Shown here: piece after piece, positions 1 to 4,939 of the stretch
Numbering within the stretch: position 1 is the stretch's first letter
How the letters are laid out: each line of letters starts with the position of its first letter
From: Anaerolineae bacterium
Lineage (GTDB): Bacteria; Chloroflexota; Anaerolineae; Anaerolineales; Villigracilaceae
Reading direction: 5' to 3'
DNA length: 6,441 bases
Assembly (NCBI GenBank): GCA_017303735.1
Contig: JAFLCF010000230.1
Coordinates: 1 to 6,441 of the forward strand
Notes under the pieces: generated by a model
Told to the model about the DNA's origin: nothing
Databases searched by the model: none
What the model saw: only the letters and a program-made list of their open reading frames with translations
Made by a program: the position numbers and the translations under genes

Positions 1-1
1 T

Positions 2-40
2 CTTCCAGCGGGATTTTTTATGAAAGCGAGGAGCCTATGA
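2..40 (+). CDS. Possible 3' end of an upstream gene (left-truncated)
   Basis: This frame is open from the window edge to a TGA at 38-40 and would encode an ending of LPAGFFMKARSL. The stop overlaps the ATG of the next gene at 37 as ATGA, the same junction seen at 427-430 in this window. Only 12 codons are visible, so this could be chance. The overlap style and the lack of any intergenic space are the only support. Confidence 0.3.
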   Translation, partial: LPAGFFMKARSL

Positions 41-237
41 AATGTGAAGCTTGTAGAAAGGATAGCGAGAATCTTGTGTTTCGGTATGCGTGGAGAAAGA
101 ACCCAATGAAGGTATGTTGTGCTTGCGCAAAAGGGATTGACGAGGCGAAAGAAAAGATAAATACCGTCAACATTATTATCCCCATCCAAGAGAACGCTCG
201 TACCTATGAGAAATCATCCCATGAAGATCAACGTTGA
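37..237 (+). CDS. Small zinc-ribbon-like hypothetical protein (66 aa)
   Basis: This is a 66-residue protein with two cysteine pairs: C3-x2-C6 at the very start and a C27-C28-x-C30 cluster. The spacing suits a treble-clef or zinc-ribbon-like site (C3, C6, C27 or C28, C30). The rest is charged and has no membrane segment, so it is probably cytosolic. GAGGAG at 28-33 lies only 3 nt from the ATG, which is short but usable, and initiation may be coupled to the gene ending at 40. Its 3' end overlaps the next gene. Small proteins with paired CxxC motifs are common in plasmids and phages, often with nucleic-acid or protein-binding roles, but no specific function can be assigned. Metal binding is inferred from cysteine spacing alone. 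Confidence 0.65.
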   Translation: MKCEACRKDSENLVFRYAWRKNPMKVCCACAKGIDEAKEKINTVNIIIPIQENARTYEKSSHEDQR

Positions 238-430
238 AATTGGTGACTCCGTAAAGGTTGCCAGATGGGACCCGGAAAAGCATGCCTGGCTGCAAGACGA
301 AGGTGAAGTGAAGGAAATCAGAACCATGAATGCCCGCCGCCGCGAAGTGAAAGTGAATGGTAACTGGTGGGTAGTGCGAAACGAAGTTAATGTTCGATTT
401 GAGATTGTAAAGAAAAAGGAGTTTCAATGA
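206..430 (+). CDS. Small hypothetical protein, possible SH3/KOW-like barrel (74 aa)
   Basis: This charged soluble protein has alternating hydrophobic positions suggesting a small beta barrel: an opening IGDSVKVARWD stretch, a turn, then GEVKEIR and a VKVNGNWWVVRNEVNVRF stretch. The GDxVxV opening and a strand ending in EIVKKK recall KOW/SH3-like folds such as RNA- or DNA-binding accessory proteins, but this is shape only. Two starts are possible. ATG 206 gives 74 residues and overlaps the upstream gene by 32 bp, with AAGAGAA at about 188-194. ATG 221 gives 69 residues beginning MKINVEIGD, preceded by GAGAAA. The second reads more naturally. It ends in an ATGA overlap with the next gene, implying one operon and translational coupling. 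Confidence 0.6.
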   Translation: MRNHPMKINVEIGDSVKVARWDPEKHAWLQDEGEVKEIRTMNARRREVKVNGNWWVVRNEVNVRFEIVKKKEFQ

Positions 431-639
431 CACAGGCTCATCCAGCTTTGACCAGGGAACAGAAAGTTGCACAACTGCCCTCTCCTTTCAGAAGCGACGT
501 TGTTATGGTTCCGCTTGAACTTTTACCTGCCTATCTCAGATTGCATAAATTGGAAGCAAGACGGATATCCAAGATTGTGATCAATAAAAAGTCCTGCCCA
601 TTATTGCATTGCACAGGAAAGTCGAGGAAGAATGAATAA
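427..639 (+). CDS. Hypothetical protein (70 aa)
   Basis: This is a 70-residue basic soluble protein with no recognised family. It begins in an ATGA overlap with the preceding gene and has a good Shine-Dalgarno AAGGAG at 416-421, 5 nt before the ATG, so the start is well supported. A mid-protein segment (PLELLPAYLRLHKLEARR, about residues 29-46) looks helical and amphipathic. The C-terminal third is rich in Lys/Arg and contains two cysteines about five residues apart. There is no signal peptide or membrane segment. Its stop lies 8 bp inside the lipoprotein gene that follows, so the two are probably co-translated. Function is unknown. Confidence 0.6.
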   Translation: MTQAHPALTREQKVAQLPSPFRSDVVMVPLELLPAYLRLHKLEARRISKIVINKKSCPLLHCTGKSRKNE

Positions 640-961
640 AAAAGGCATAGCAGTATCAATCATTGCATCGCTTTTGATCTTTGCATGTTCTCTCCCTACT
701 CCTGGTATGCACACCCACTCTTCACCCTCCCCTATCCTTACTGATTTCACCGCGACTTCAACATCAGTAACAGACGTTTGTAAAGTTACGGTTGGTAATT
801 TGAATCTCCGCCGCGGACCAGGCACGAATTCTGCGGTTGACGCTGTACTGAACAGCGGTGACGTCCTCACCATCGACCAGGAAACCTTCGCACAGGGCAA
901 TTGGCAGCGCGTGTTCTACGGCGACCTGACAGGGTGGGTCAACATGAATTACTGCAAGTGA
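632..961 (+). CDS. SH3b-domain lipoprotein
   Basis: This is a 109-residue exported protein. Residues 1-18 form a lipoprotein signal peptide: basic MNKK, a hydrophobic core, then IFA before Cys19, the likely lipidated residue. A Ser/Thr/Pro-rich linker (about 20-48) is followed by a bacterial SH3 domain (about 50-108). The domain shows the NLNLRRGPGTNS signature, a SGDVLTI strand, a W-x-R-V-x-Y-G strand, and the closing GWVNMNYC. Cys50 and Cys108 bracket the domain and could form a disulfide. SH3b domains usually bind peptidoglycan or cell-surface peptides, so it probably sits at the outer face of the membrane. GAGGAAG precedes the start. The Thr/Ser-rich linker plus SH3b arrangement is typical of Anaerolineae surface proteins as I know them. 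The ligand and its role in the element are unknown. Confidence 0.85.
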   Translation: MNKKGIAVSIIASLLIFACSLPTPGMHTHSSPSPILTDFTATSTSVTDVCKVTVGNLNLRRGPGTNSAVDAVLNSGDVLTIDQETFAQGNWQRVFYGDLTGWVNMNYCK

Positions 962-980
962 CAAAAAGGAGATGCGTCCA

Positions 981-1124
981 ATGAAAAAGTTCAAGCAGGT
1001 CGCGCAAGTCGTACTACTCGCAGCATTGATCTTTGCCTTTCTGTTCGTGTTCACCTGGATCCAGGATCAGCGCGGTTGCCCGATCACACAACCTAACTGT
1101 GTCTACGTCGTTCAGCAAAAGTAA
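981..1124 (+). CDS. Small single-pass membrane protein (47 aa)
   Basis: This short gene encodes 47 residues. A basic start (MKKFKQ) precedes one strong hydrophobic helix (about residues 7-26), then a short polar tail with two cysteines (C33 and C40) flanking PITQPN. Topology by the positive-inside rule is N-in/C-out, so the cysteines would face the oxidising side and could form a small disulfide loop. AAAAAGGAG at 962-970 is an excellent Shine-Dalgarno sequence with 10 nt to ATG 981. An in-frame ATG at 972 lies too close to that site to be preferred. The gene sits 19 bp after the lipoprotein gene and 33 bp before the four-helix membrane protein, consistent with one transcript. No family is recognised. 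The RBS, composition and context support a real gene. Confidence 0.65.
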   Translation: MKKFKQVAQVVLLAALIFAFLFVFTWIQDQRGCPITQPNCVYVVQQK

Positions 1125-1157
1125 AGCATCACAAAACTACACGGAGGTATTTCAATT

Positions 1158-2234
1158 ATGAAGAAAATTTTGCCGCACGTTATGGTGATCCTGTTCGCCG
1201 TCTTTGGACTGGCAATCATCGCCATGTTGATGGTCTACTCCTTCTCCGCCCTGGGGAAGTTATTCCCCGGAAACTTTCTGGGGCAGGTAATGGGTATGGT
1301 TCTGTTCGATGTCGCCGCGCTCATTTGGCTTGGCACCATCATTTATCTGTGCAAAAGCGTAGGGCAGTACGCAATCGCAACACTTGGTTTCGGACTTGGC
1401 TTGATCGGTACGCTACTCCTGGTTGCTGTTGAGGTCATGATGGGCGGGCAGGAACTTGCCCAAGTCCCCTCCTGGGCTGGCGACTCAATCGTGTGGACAT
1501 TCATCGTGGCGCTGGTTGGACATGTGATTCTGTACTACGCTTTCAAGTTGAGCGCCCCTGAAATTTCTGCCGAGATTTCCCTTGGTTACGAAACCGCGCA
1601 GATCACCGATGAGGCTATGAAGCAGGCGACCGAGCAACTCATTCGTGAGCGTGGGATGTTAGGCAACATGATCGCCCCCCGCATGATCACGGATGTGAAG
1701 CGCAGTTTGGGCTTGCCTGTGGCTGGCGACATTCTTGAACTAACTGCCGAGAATGTCTATGAAACGCCTCAGCCCGCTGCGCAGTTCGGGCAACCTCAAT
1801 TTGTTCCACAGAACTACGTTCCACAAACTGCAACGTCTCGCAAGCGCAAAGACGGATTAGATATTATGCGCCGTATTCAAGCTGCACGGGAAGCATTCTC
1901 CAACCCGTGGAAATACGCCGCAGCTCCTGCCGCGCAGAATGCTCCTGCTTCACAACCCTCCCCAGCCCCGCAGAGCGCACCGGCGACTCCCGTTGCTCCG
2001 GCACAACCCGCAGTAACTCCTGCGCAACAGCCCATCACTCCGGCGGCTCCCGCTTCTCCGGTGGTCGATCCCGCACCCCCTGTGACGATACCTTTGGTGA
2101 TTCCGCAGCAACCCGCGACAGCTGACCCTGACTCTGAACCTGCACCCGCCCCGGGTTGGCAACCCCCGTTCGTTATTCCTCCGCGCAAGTCAGGCGATCC
2201 GACCAACGAGGAACCCACCGTGTCCCCTTCGTAA
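1158..2234 (+). CDS. Four-helix membrane protein with Pro/Ala/Gln-rich cytoplasmic tail
   Basis: This is a 358-residue integral membrane protein. Hydrophobic helices lie at about 5-30, 42-65, 69-93 and 108-130, the second containing an acidic residue (D51). They are followed by a soluble helical segment (about 134-195), a basic amphipathic patch (SRKRKDGLDIMRRIQAAREA, 227-246), and a long low-complexity tail from about 254 made of Pro, Ala, Gln, Thr and Val. The tail ends in PPFVIPPRKSGDPTNEE and is probably extended and cytoplasmic. AGG AGG-like GGAGG at 1143-1147 lies 10 nt from the ATG, so the start is firm. It resembles scaffold-like membrane proteins of conjugative elements in architecture only, and I recognise no family. 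The next ORF overlaps its last 79 bp in the -1 frame. Confidence 0.85.
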   Translation: MKKILPHVMVILFAVFGLAIIAMLMVYSFSALGKLFPGNFLGQVMGMVLFDVAALIWLGTIIYLCKSVGQYAIATLGFGLGLIGTLLLVAVEVMMGGQELAQVPSWAGDSIVWTFIVALVGHVILYYAFKLSAPEISAEISLGYETAQITDEAMKQATEQLIRERGMLGNMIAPRMITDVKRSLGLPVAGDILELTAENVYETPQPAAQFGQPQFVPQNYVPQTATSRKRKDGLDIMRRIQAAREAFSNPWKYAAAPAAQNAPASQPSPAPQSAPATPVAPAQPAVTPAQQPITPAAPASPVVDPAPPVTIPLVIPQQPATADPDSEPAPAPGWQPPFVIPPRKSGDPTNEEPTVSPS

Positions 2235-2521
2235 GCCGGGCGGGTGAAAAGTCCGCAATTCTCGATCTGGATGACCTGCGTGACATCAAACGCCCATTTG
2301 GTATCCGGGTCGCCACCCGAGGCAGGCGCACCGATGCATCACCAGATGAAGCACGGCAATTGGTAGTTGGTGCATTGAATACCCTGTATCGCGCGTCCGG
2401 CGCACGAGTACGAACCTTGAATGCGGAGATTGACGGCAAGCCAATCGCGATCGCTTTTATTGAGAATGCAAAGTTTAACGAAGACTCCACTGGCTCTACT
2501 ACCTTAGAAGAACCAGAGTAA
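2156..2521 (+). CDS. Hypothetical protein with unresolved start, overlapping the upstream gene
   Basis: The frame is open from a TTG at 2156 to TAA at 2519-2521. From about codon 30 on the translation looks like a genuine protein: LDLDDLRDIKRPFGIRVATR, a helical DEARQLVVGALNTLYRASGA segment, and an acidic Ser/Thr tail ending TTLEEPE. The first 26 codons overlap the previous gene and read like an out-of-frame shadow. The TTG has no Shine-Dalgarno sequence, and there is no ATG, GTG or TTG in frame between 2220 and 2290. Possible explanations are a TTG start with long overlap, a non-standard start such as ATT 2258 or CTG 2267, a -1 translational frameshift from the upstream gene, or a sequence error. 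No known family. The 3' end is firm and the 5' end is not. Confidence 0.55.
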   Translation: MATPVRYSSAQVRRSDQRGTHRVPFVSRAGEKSAILDLDDLRDIKRPFGIRVATRGRRTDASPDEARQLVVGALNTLYRASGARVRTLNAEIDGKPIAIAFIENAKFNEDSTGSTTLEEPE

Positions 2522-2535
2522 ACGATAACAAAACA

Positions 2536-2563
2536 CTCCCCTTCCCTTTTCAGGGAAGGGGAG
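2536..2563 (+). promoter_or_regulatory. Perfect 12-bp hairpin before parA ribosome binding site
   Basis: CTCCCCTTCCCT (2536-2547) and AGGGAAGGGGAG (2552-2563) are perfect reverse complements with a 4-nt TTTC loop, lying between the end of the upstream gene and parA. No T-run follows, so it is not a classical intrinsic terminator on this strand. Directly after it comes AAAAGGAG (2564-2571), the parA ribosome binding site. A competing pairing exists: CCTTTTC (2545-2551) is complementary to GAAAAGG (2563-2569), which would mask the ribosome binding site. It could be an RNA-processing or stabilising stem, a translation control element, or a short dispersed palindrome of the host. Confidence 0.6.
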
Positions 2564-2580
2564 AAAAGGAGAAGCACTAC

Positions 2581-3345
2581 ATGGCAATAAAACTTGCAAT
2601 AGCAAATGACAAAGGTGGCGTTGGGAAAACCACAACCACTGTAACCCTCGCTAACTGCTTCGCTCTGCATGGCCGTCGCGTTCTGATCGTGGATGGCGAC
2701 CCACAAGGTCAATGCTCAACTGCGTTGGGTTTGCCGTCTGAACCTGGTCTGTTTCGAGCGATATCGTCCATGATCGCTGGCACAAACGATGACATTCATC
2801 AATGGATCCGCCTGACCGGACGAAACAATCTGGACCTTCTTCCGGGCAATGAAACTACCGCTGCGGCTCAGATACTACTCGCTGCTCAGAACAAGCCCAT
2901 TGATTCACTATGGGCAATGTTGTCCCCTCTTCGCAAAGAGTACGACTACATCCTATTTGACACTGCACCTTCGGTTGGCGGCATTAAGGAAGGCATTACA
3001 TACGCCGCCGATTTTGTCTTAATCCCATCCGCAACCGAATACCTATCTCTTGACGGTTTGACCCTGACAATGAGCTTGCTTGCAAAAATGCGTGAGACGC
3101 ATAACTGGCAGGGCGCATTGATGGGCATCCTACCCACTTTCTATGACGAATCTACTGCCGTTAGCAAAGAGTCCCTTGAACAACTGAAACAGAGTTTCGG
3201 TCGCGAAGTTCTCTCCACCATTCACCGTGCTACTGCTTTGCGCGAGTGTGTAGCGGAGGGCAAGACAATTTTTGAGTACGCCCCTACTCATCGCGCCTCG
3301 CAGGAGTACGAAGCAGTCACAGCTGAGATTTTCAGGAGATCGTAG
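2581..3345 (+). CDS. parA: ParA/Soj-family partition ATPase
   Basis: This is a 254-residue ParA-type P-loop ATPase, close to the usual length of small Soj-like ParAs without an N-terminal DNA-binding extension. The deviant Walker A motif KGGVGKTT is at residues 11-18, with signature Lys11 and catalytic-loop Lys16. The Walker A' motif VDGDPQGQ is at 37-44, and Walker B ILFDTAP is at 124-130 with Asp127. The following ADFVLIPSATEYLSLDGL stretch matches the family region after Walker B. ParA proteins dimerise with ATP, bind DNA nonspecifically and move plasmid or chromosome origins together with a centromere-binding partner that stimulates ATP hydrolysis. AAAAGGAG sits 9 nt before the ATG, just past a hairpin. 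No parB-like gene follows; the best partner candidate starts at 3907. MinD is less likely because no C-terminal amphipathic membrane helix is evident. Confidence 0.93.
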   Translation: MAIKLAIANDKGGVGKTTTTVTLANCFALHGRRVLIVDGDPQGQCSTALGLPSEPGLFRAISSMIAGTNDDIHQWIRLTGRNNLDLLPGNETTAAAQILLAAQNKPIDSLWAMLSPLRKEYDYILFDTAPSVGGIKEGITYAADFVLIPSATEYLSLDGLTLTMSLLAKMRETHNWQGALMGILPTFYDESTAVSKESLEQLKQSFGREVLSTIHRATALRECVAEGKTIFEYAPTHRASQEYEAVTAEIFRRS

Positions 3346-3353
3346 GTGTTGGC

Positions 3354-3593
3354 ATGAGCAAAAAAGCGTTGACCTTTGGACTACTTTTTGGAGTGGCATG
3401 GTCATTCAGCATCATGAATGGCAATGGAAATAACTATCTACTTTTTTCGAGTTTGTTACTCCTAGCGCTTACGTTCAGAGATTTCTGGGCTAATGTTGTG
3501 GCTTGGTTTATGTATGCCTTTATCAAGGTATTACCTGCTCGATGGGCAACCGAGAAAAGGAAGAAGGGGTACTCCAATTATGGCAAAGGATAA
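3354..3593 (+). CDS. Small two-helix membrane protein (79 aa)
   Basis: This is a 79-residue protein with a basic start (MSKK) and a hydrophobic segment at about 5-21. After a short polar NGNGNNY turn comes a longer hydrophobic run at about 28-60, interrupted by FRDFW, so it has two or possibly three membrane helices. The C-terminus is strongly basic (RWATEKRKKGYSNYGKG), probably cytosolic. The start lies 8 bp after the parA stop. The only Shine-Dalgarno-like sequence, AGGAG at 3334-3338 inside parA, is 15 nt away, so translation may depend on coupling to parA. No family recognised. Its place between parA and the likely DNA-binding partner is unusual for a partition operon. A membrane anchor role is possible but is only inference. 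Confidence 0.6.
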   Translation: MSKKALTFGLLFGVAWSFSIMNGNGNNYLLFSSLLLLALTFRDFWANVVAWFMYAFIKVLPARWATEKRKKGYSNYGKG

Positions 3594-3636
3594 AAACGTG
3601 GAAACGATCATCGCCACGATTATGAATTCACTATGA
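3580..3636 (+). CDS. Possible 18-residue coupling peptide
   Basis: A short frame from ATG 3580 encodes MAKDKNVETIIATIMNSL and ends with a TGA at 3634-3636, overlapping the ATG of the next gene as ATGA. AAGAAGGGG at 3560-3568 is a plausible Shine-Dalgarno sequence for it. The gene that follows has none at a proper distance from its own ATG 3633. The peptide also overlaps the end of the upstream gene by 14 bp. The likely role is to deliver ribosomes to the Cys-rich gene. The peptide may have no function of its own. Length makes this uncertain. Confidence 0.35.
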   Translation: MAKDKNVETIIATIMNSL

Positions 3637-3902
3637 CTACCCTGATCGCCGTGTACAACAACGATGGTTGCAAAGGGCGCTGCGACGCCCGATGCTATGA
3701 AGCGCGTGAATTGCATTGTGACTGTGTTTGCGGTGGTCGTAATCACGGCGTCGGGTTGGAACGCGCTGTTGAAAATACCCGTGAACTTGCAGAGGAATGG
3801 ATGGAAGTCTACACCCAACACCACCACATCAAAACACCCCGCTGGGAAGTGCCTGCCTTTGCGCCTGTCCAGTTTGACCTGTTCGAGATTTTAGGAGTTT
3901 AA
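3633..3902 (+). CDS. Cys-rich small protein with C-x-C-x-C-GG-x-NHG motif
   Basis: This is an 89-residue soluble protein. The N-terminal half has six cysteines in the order C13-x3-C17-x3-C21-x7-C29-x-C31-x-C33, followed at once by GGRNHGVG. A helical segment comes next (about 41-62, ERAVENTRELAEEWMEVY), then a His cluster and a C-terminal Phe/Pro-rich tail. I have a recollection of similar GRCDARCY...CxCxCGGxNHG sequences as uncharacterised small proteins in actinobacterial, phage and mobile-element genomes, but cannot check it here. Cysteine density suggests zinc or an iron-sulfur cluster, and no catalytic family is evident. No Shine-Dalgarno sequence lies at normal distance before ATG 3633, so translation may be coupled to the short frame that ends there. 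The alternative +1-frame ORF over the same bases looks like a shadow. Function unknown. Confidence 0.75.
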   Translation: MTTLIAVYNNDGCKGRCDARCYEARELHCDCVCGGRNHGVGLERAVENTRELAEEWMEVYTQHHHIKTPRWEVPAFAPVQFDLFEILGV

Positions 3903-3906
3903 CATC

Positions 3907-4611
3907 ATGACCCAACGATCCCCACGAAATCCACTTGATCGTTTGATTATTCCCAGTCAAACAAGTGACCCCACCTCCCCTGCTCCGGTTAGTACATTGG
4001 ACTTAATTCCGACTGCCCGGCAGGTGAAACAAAACGCCAAGACAGAGGAGAGTATTGAGAAACGAAGGGCAAGCCGTGCTGCGTTTGACAAGAAGTATCC
4101 GTGTTTTGGCTACCTCATTCCTGCCTATCTTCATCTGGAAGCAAAACAGGTGCGGGCTACCATCCGCGGAATCGCGCAGAACTCGGACAACAAGATCAAC
4201 ACCACCGAAATCAGTATGACTACTGCACTGGTCATGTGGGCATTGGCACAAGTACGTTCAGGGAATCTAGTCATCACAGGTAGCCCTGATAGCAGACGCC
4301 GCAAGATGACGGTCATCATTGAAGATGTTTCTGATGCTTGGGAAAAGAAACCCGTAGAGATCAAGCCTGCTGAAAAGAGAATCCCGACAAAGAGGCTTAC
4401 ATTCACTTACCGTTTTCCACACGATGTGGAAGTACAGATCAGCAAGATCGCGACCACCGCCCTCCCTAAAGGCGAGGTGCTTATCCGCCTCCTTCAACAT
4501 GCAATACGAGCATACGAAAATGGCGACATCAAGATCGGTTCGACATCGATGGAAATCCGTCAGGCTGCCAATGTAGTTGAAGTGAAAAAGGTTGGTGACT
4601 CATGGACGTAA
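3907..4611 (+). CDS. Putative DNA-binding protein with tandem RHH-like repeats, candidate ParA partner
   Basis: This is a 234-residue protein with a disordered Pro/Ser/Thr-rich N-terminus (1-35), a charged helical stretch (about 36-62), and two similar segments at about 66-126 and 165-212. Each has a Y-x-(I/F)-P strand start, an I-x-x-IA helix, a Glu-led hydrophobic helix (EISMTTALVMWALAQV and EVLIRLLQHAIRAY), then a (S/E)-(G/N)-G/N-x-(L/I)-x-I-x-GS ending. Strand-helix-helix repeats of this length suit ribbon-helix-helix or related DNA-binding folds. AGGAG at 3893-3897 lies 9 nt before the ATG, so the start is good. It is the last gene of the parA run and faces the phased TGAG array downstream. 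It is a good candidate for a non-ParB centromere-binding protein. The repeat is seen in the sequence, while fold and role are inferred. Confidence 0.7.
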   Translation: MTQRSPRNPLDRLIIPSQTSDPTSPAPVSTLDLIPTARQVKQNAKTEESIEKRRASRAAFDKKYPCFGYLIPAYLHLEAKQVRATIRGIAQNSDNKINTTEISMTTALVMWALAQVRSGNLVITGSPDSRRRKMTVIIEDVSDAWEKKPVEIKPAEKRIPTKRLTFTYRFPHDVEVQISKIATTALPKGEVLIRLLQHAIRAYENGDIKIGSTSMEIRQAANVVEVKKVGDSWT

Positions 4612-4636
4612 ATAATTTCTCCTGCAAAACAACGCC

Positions 4637-4708
4637 GAAACGGTGGAGAAATGACCACACCAAAAAAATCGAGTTTCGGGGTTTCGCGGAAAACTTCACC
4701 GTTTTTTT
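4637..4708 (+). terminator. Possible intrinsic terminator with long loop
   Basis: AAACGGTGGAG (4638-4648) pairs with CTTCACCGTTT (4694-4704), including one G-T wobble, and the 3' arm runs into seven Ts (4702-4708). It lies 26 bp after the stop of the preceding operon, where a terminator is expected. The 45-nt loop is much longer than usual, which lowers confidence. A competing stem, CCGAAAC (4635-4641) with GTTTCGG (4673-4679), would use part of the same 5' arm. Confidence 0.4.
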
Positions 4709-4722
4709 AGGACAAAAATGGG

Positions 4723-4791
4723 CAGTAACTCAAAATTGAGTAAGTATTGAGTTACCTACTGAGTAAGTATTGAGAAACTTGTGAGTTACTG
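4723..4791. repeat. Phased TGAG repeat array, candidate centromere or operator
   Basis: TGAGTAAGTATTGAG occurs exactly at 4737-4751 and 4760-4774, a period of 23 bp. Looked at more finely, TGAG starts at 4737, 4748, 4760, 4771 and 4782, with spacings of 11, 12, 11 and 11 bp, about one helical turn each. An inverted copy (CTCA, 4729-4732) opens the array. The flanks CAGTAACTCA (4723-4732) and TGAGTTACTG (4782-4791) are a perfect 10-bp inverted repeat. Direct repeats at one-turn spacing are how several ribbon-helix-helix centromere-binding proteins are known to recognise DNA. It could instead be an operator or initiator iterons. Confidence 0.6.
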
Positions 4792-4939
4792 TCGTAAACC
4801 TTCCATTTACAGAAACGATTTTGAGATGCTTCGAAATTTGATTTTGGTCTGCGATATGGGTAGAGAAATGACCCACCCTGTAGGGCTTCCTGACGAAGAT
4901 TGAGAAATTTATCACAAGACGGATTTTTGAGAGATAAAC

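Larger units (their letters stand above)
4612..4939. other. Intergenic region between tandem-domain gene and initiator gene
   Basis: This 328-bp AT-richer stretch has no convincing gene on either strand. It holds a possible terminator (about 4637-4708) and a phased repeat array (4723-4791). From 4792 to 4939 there are further isolated TTGAGA motifs (4821, 4900 and 4927), with TTGAGAAA at 4770-4777 repeated exactly at 4900-4907. No clear promoter hexamer pair was found. It is a plausible site for the centromere, the initiator-gene operator, or part of a replication origin. Confidence 0.6.

Noticed and set aside
427..639. Possible kinship between the 70-residue protein and the tandem-domain protein at 3907 (shared PAYL and LEA words)
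   Set aside because: The resemblance needs a gap and covers under 20 residues, so it is likely chance.
1877..2218. Minus-strand and alternate-frame ORFs over the proline-rich coding region
   Set aside because: They are Gly/Ala/Cys- or Arg/Ser-rich mirror images of a GC-rich low-complexity coding stretch, with no ribosome binding sites or protein-like features.
2581..3345. MinD or other non-partition member of the ATPase family
   Set aside because: No C-terminal amphipathic membrane-targeting helix is evident and no min genes are nearby. Length and motifs fit small Soj-like ParA.
3664..3894. Plus-strand 76-residue ORF overlapping the Cys-rich gene
   Set aside because: The other frame carries the ordered cysteine/GGRNHG signature and the ATGA junction, while this one looks like a frame shadow.
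4792..4939. Promoter for the initiator gene
   Set aside because: TTGATT and TATGGG-like words are present but at wrong spacing. No hexamer pair is good enough to annotate.
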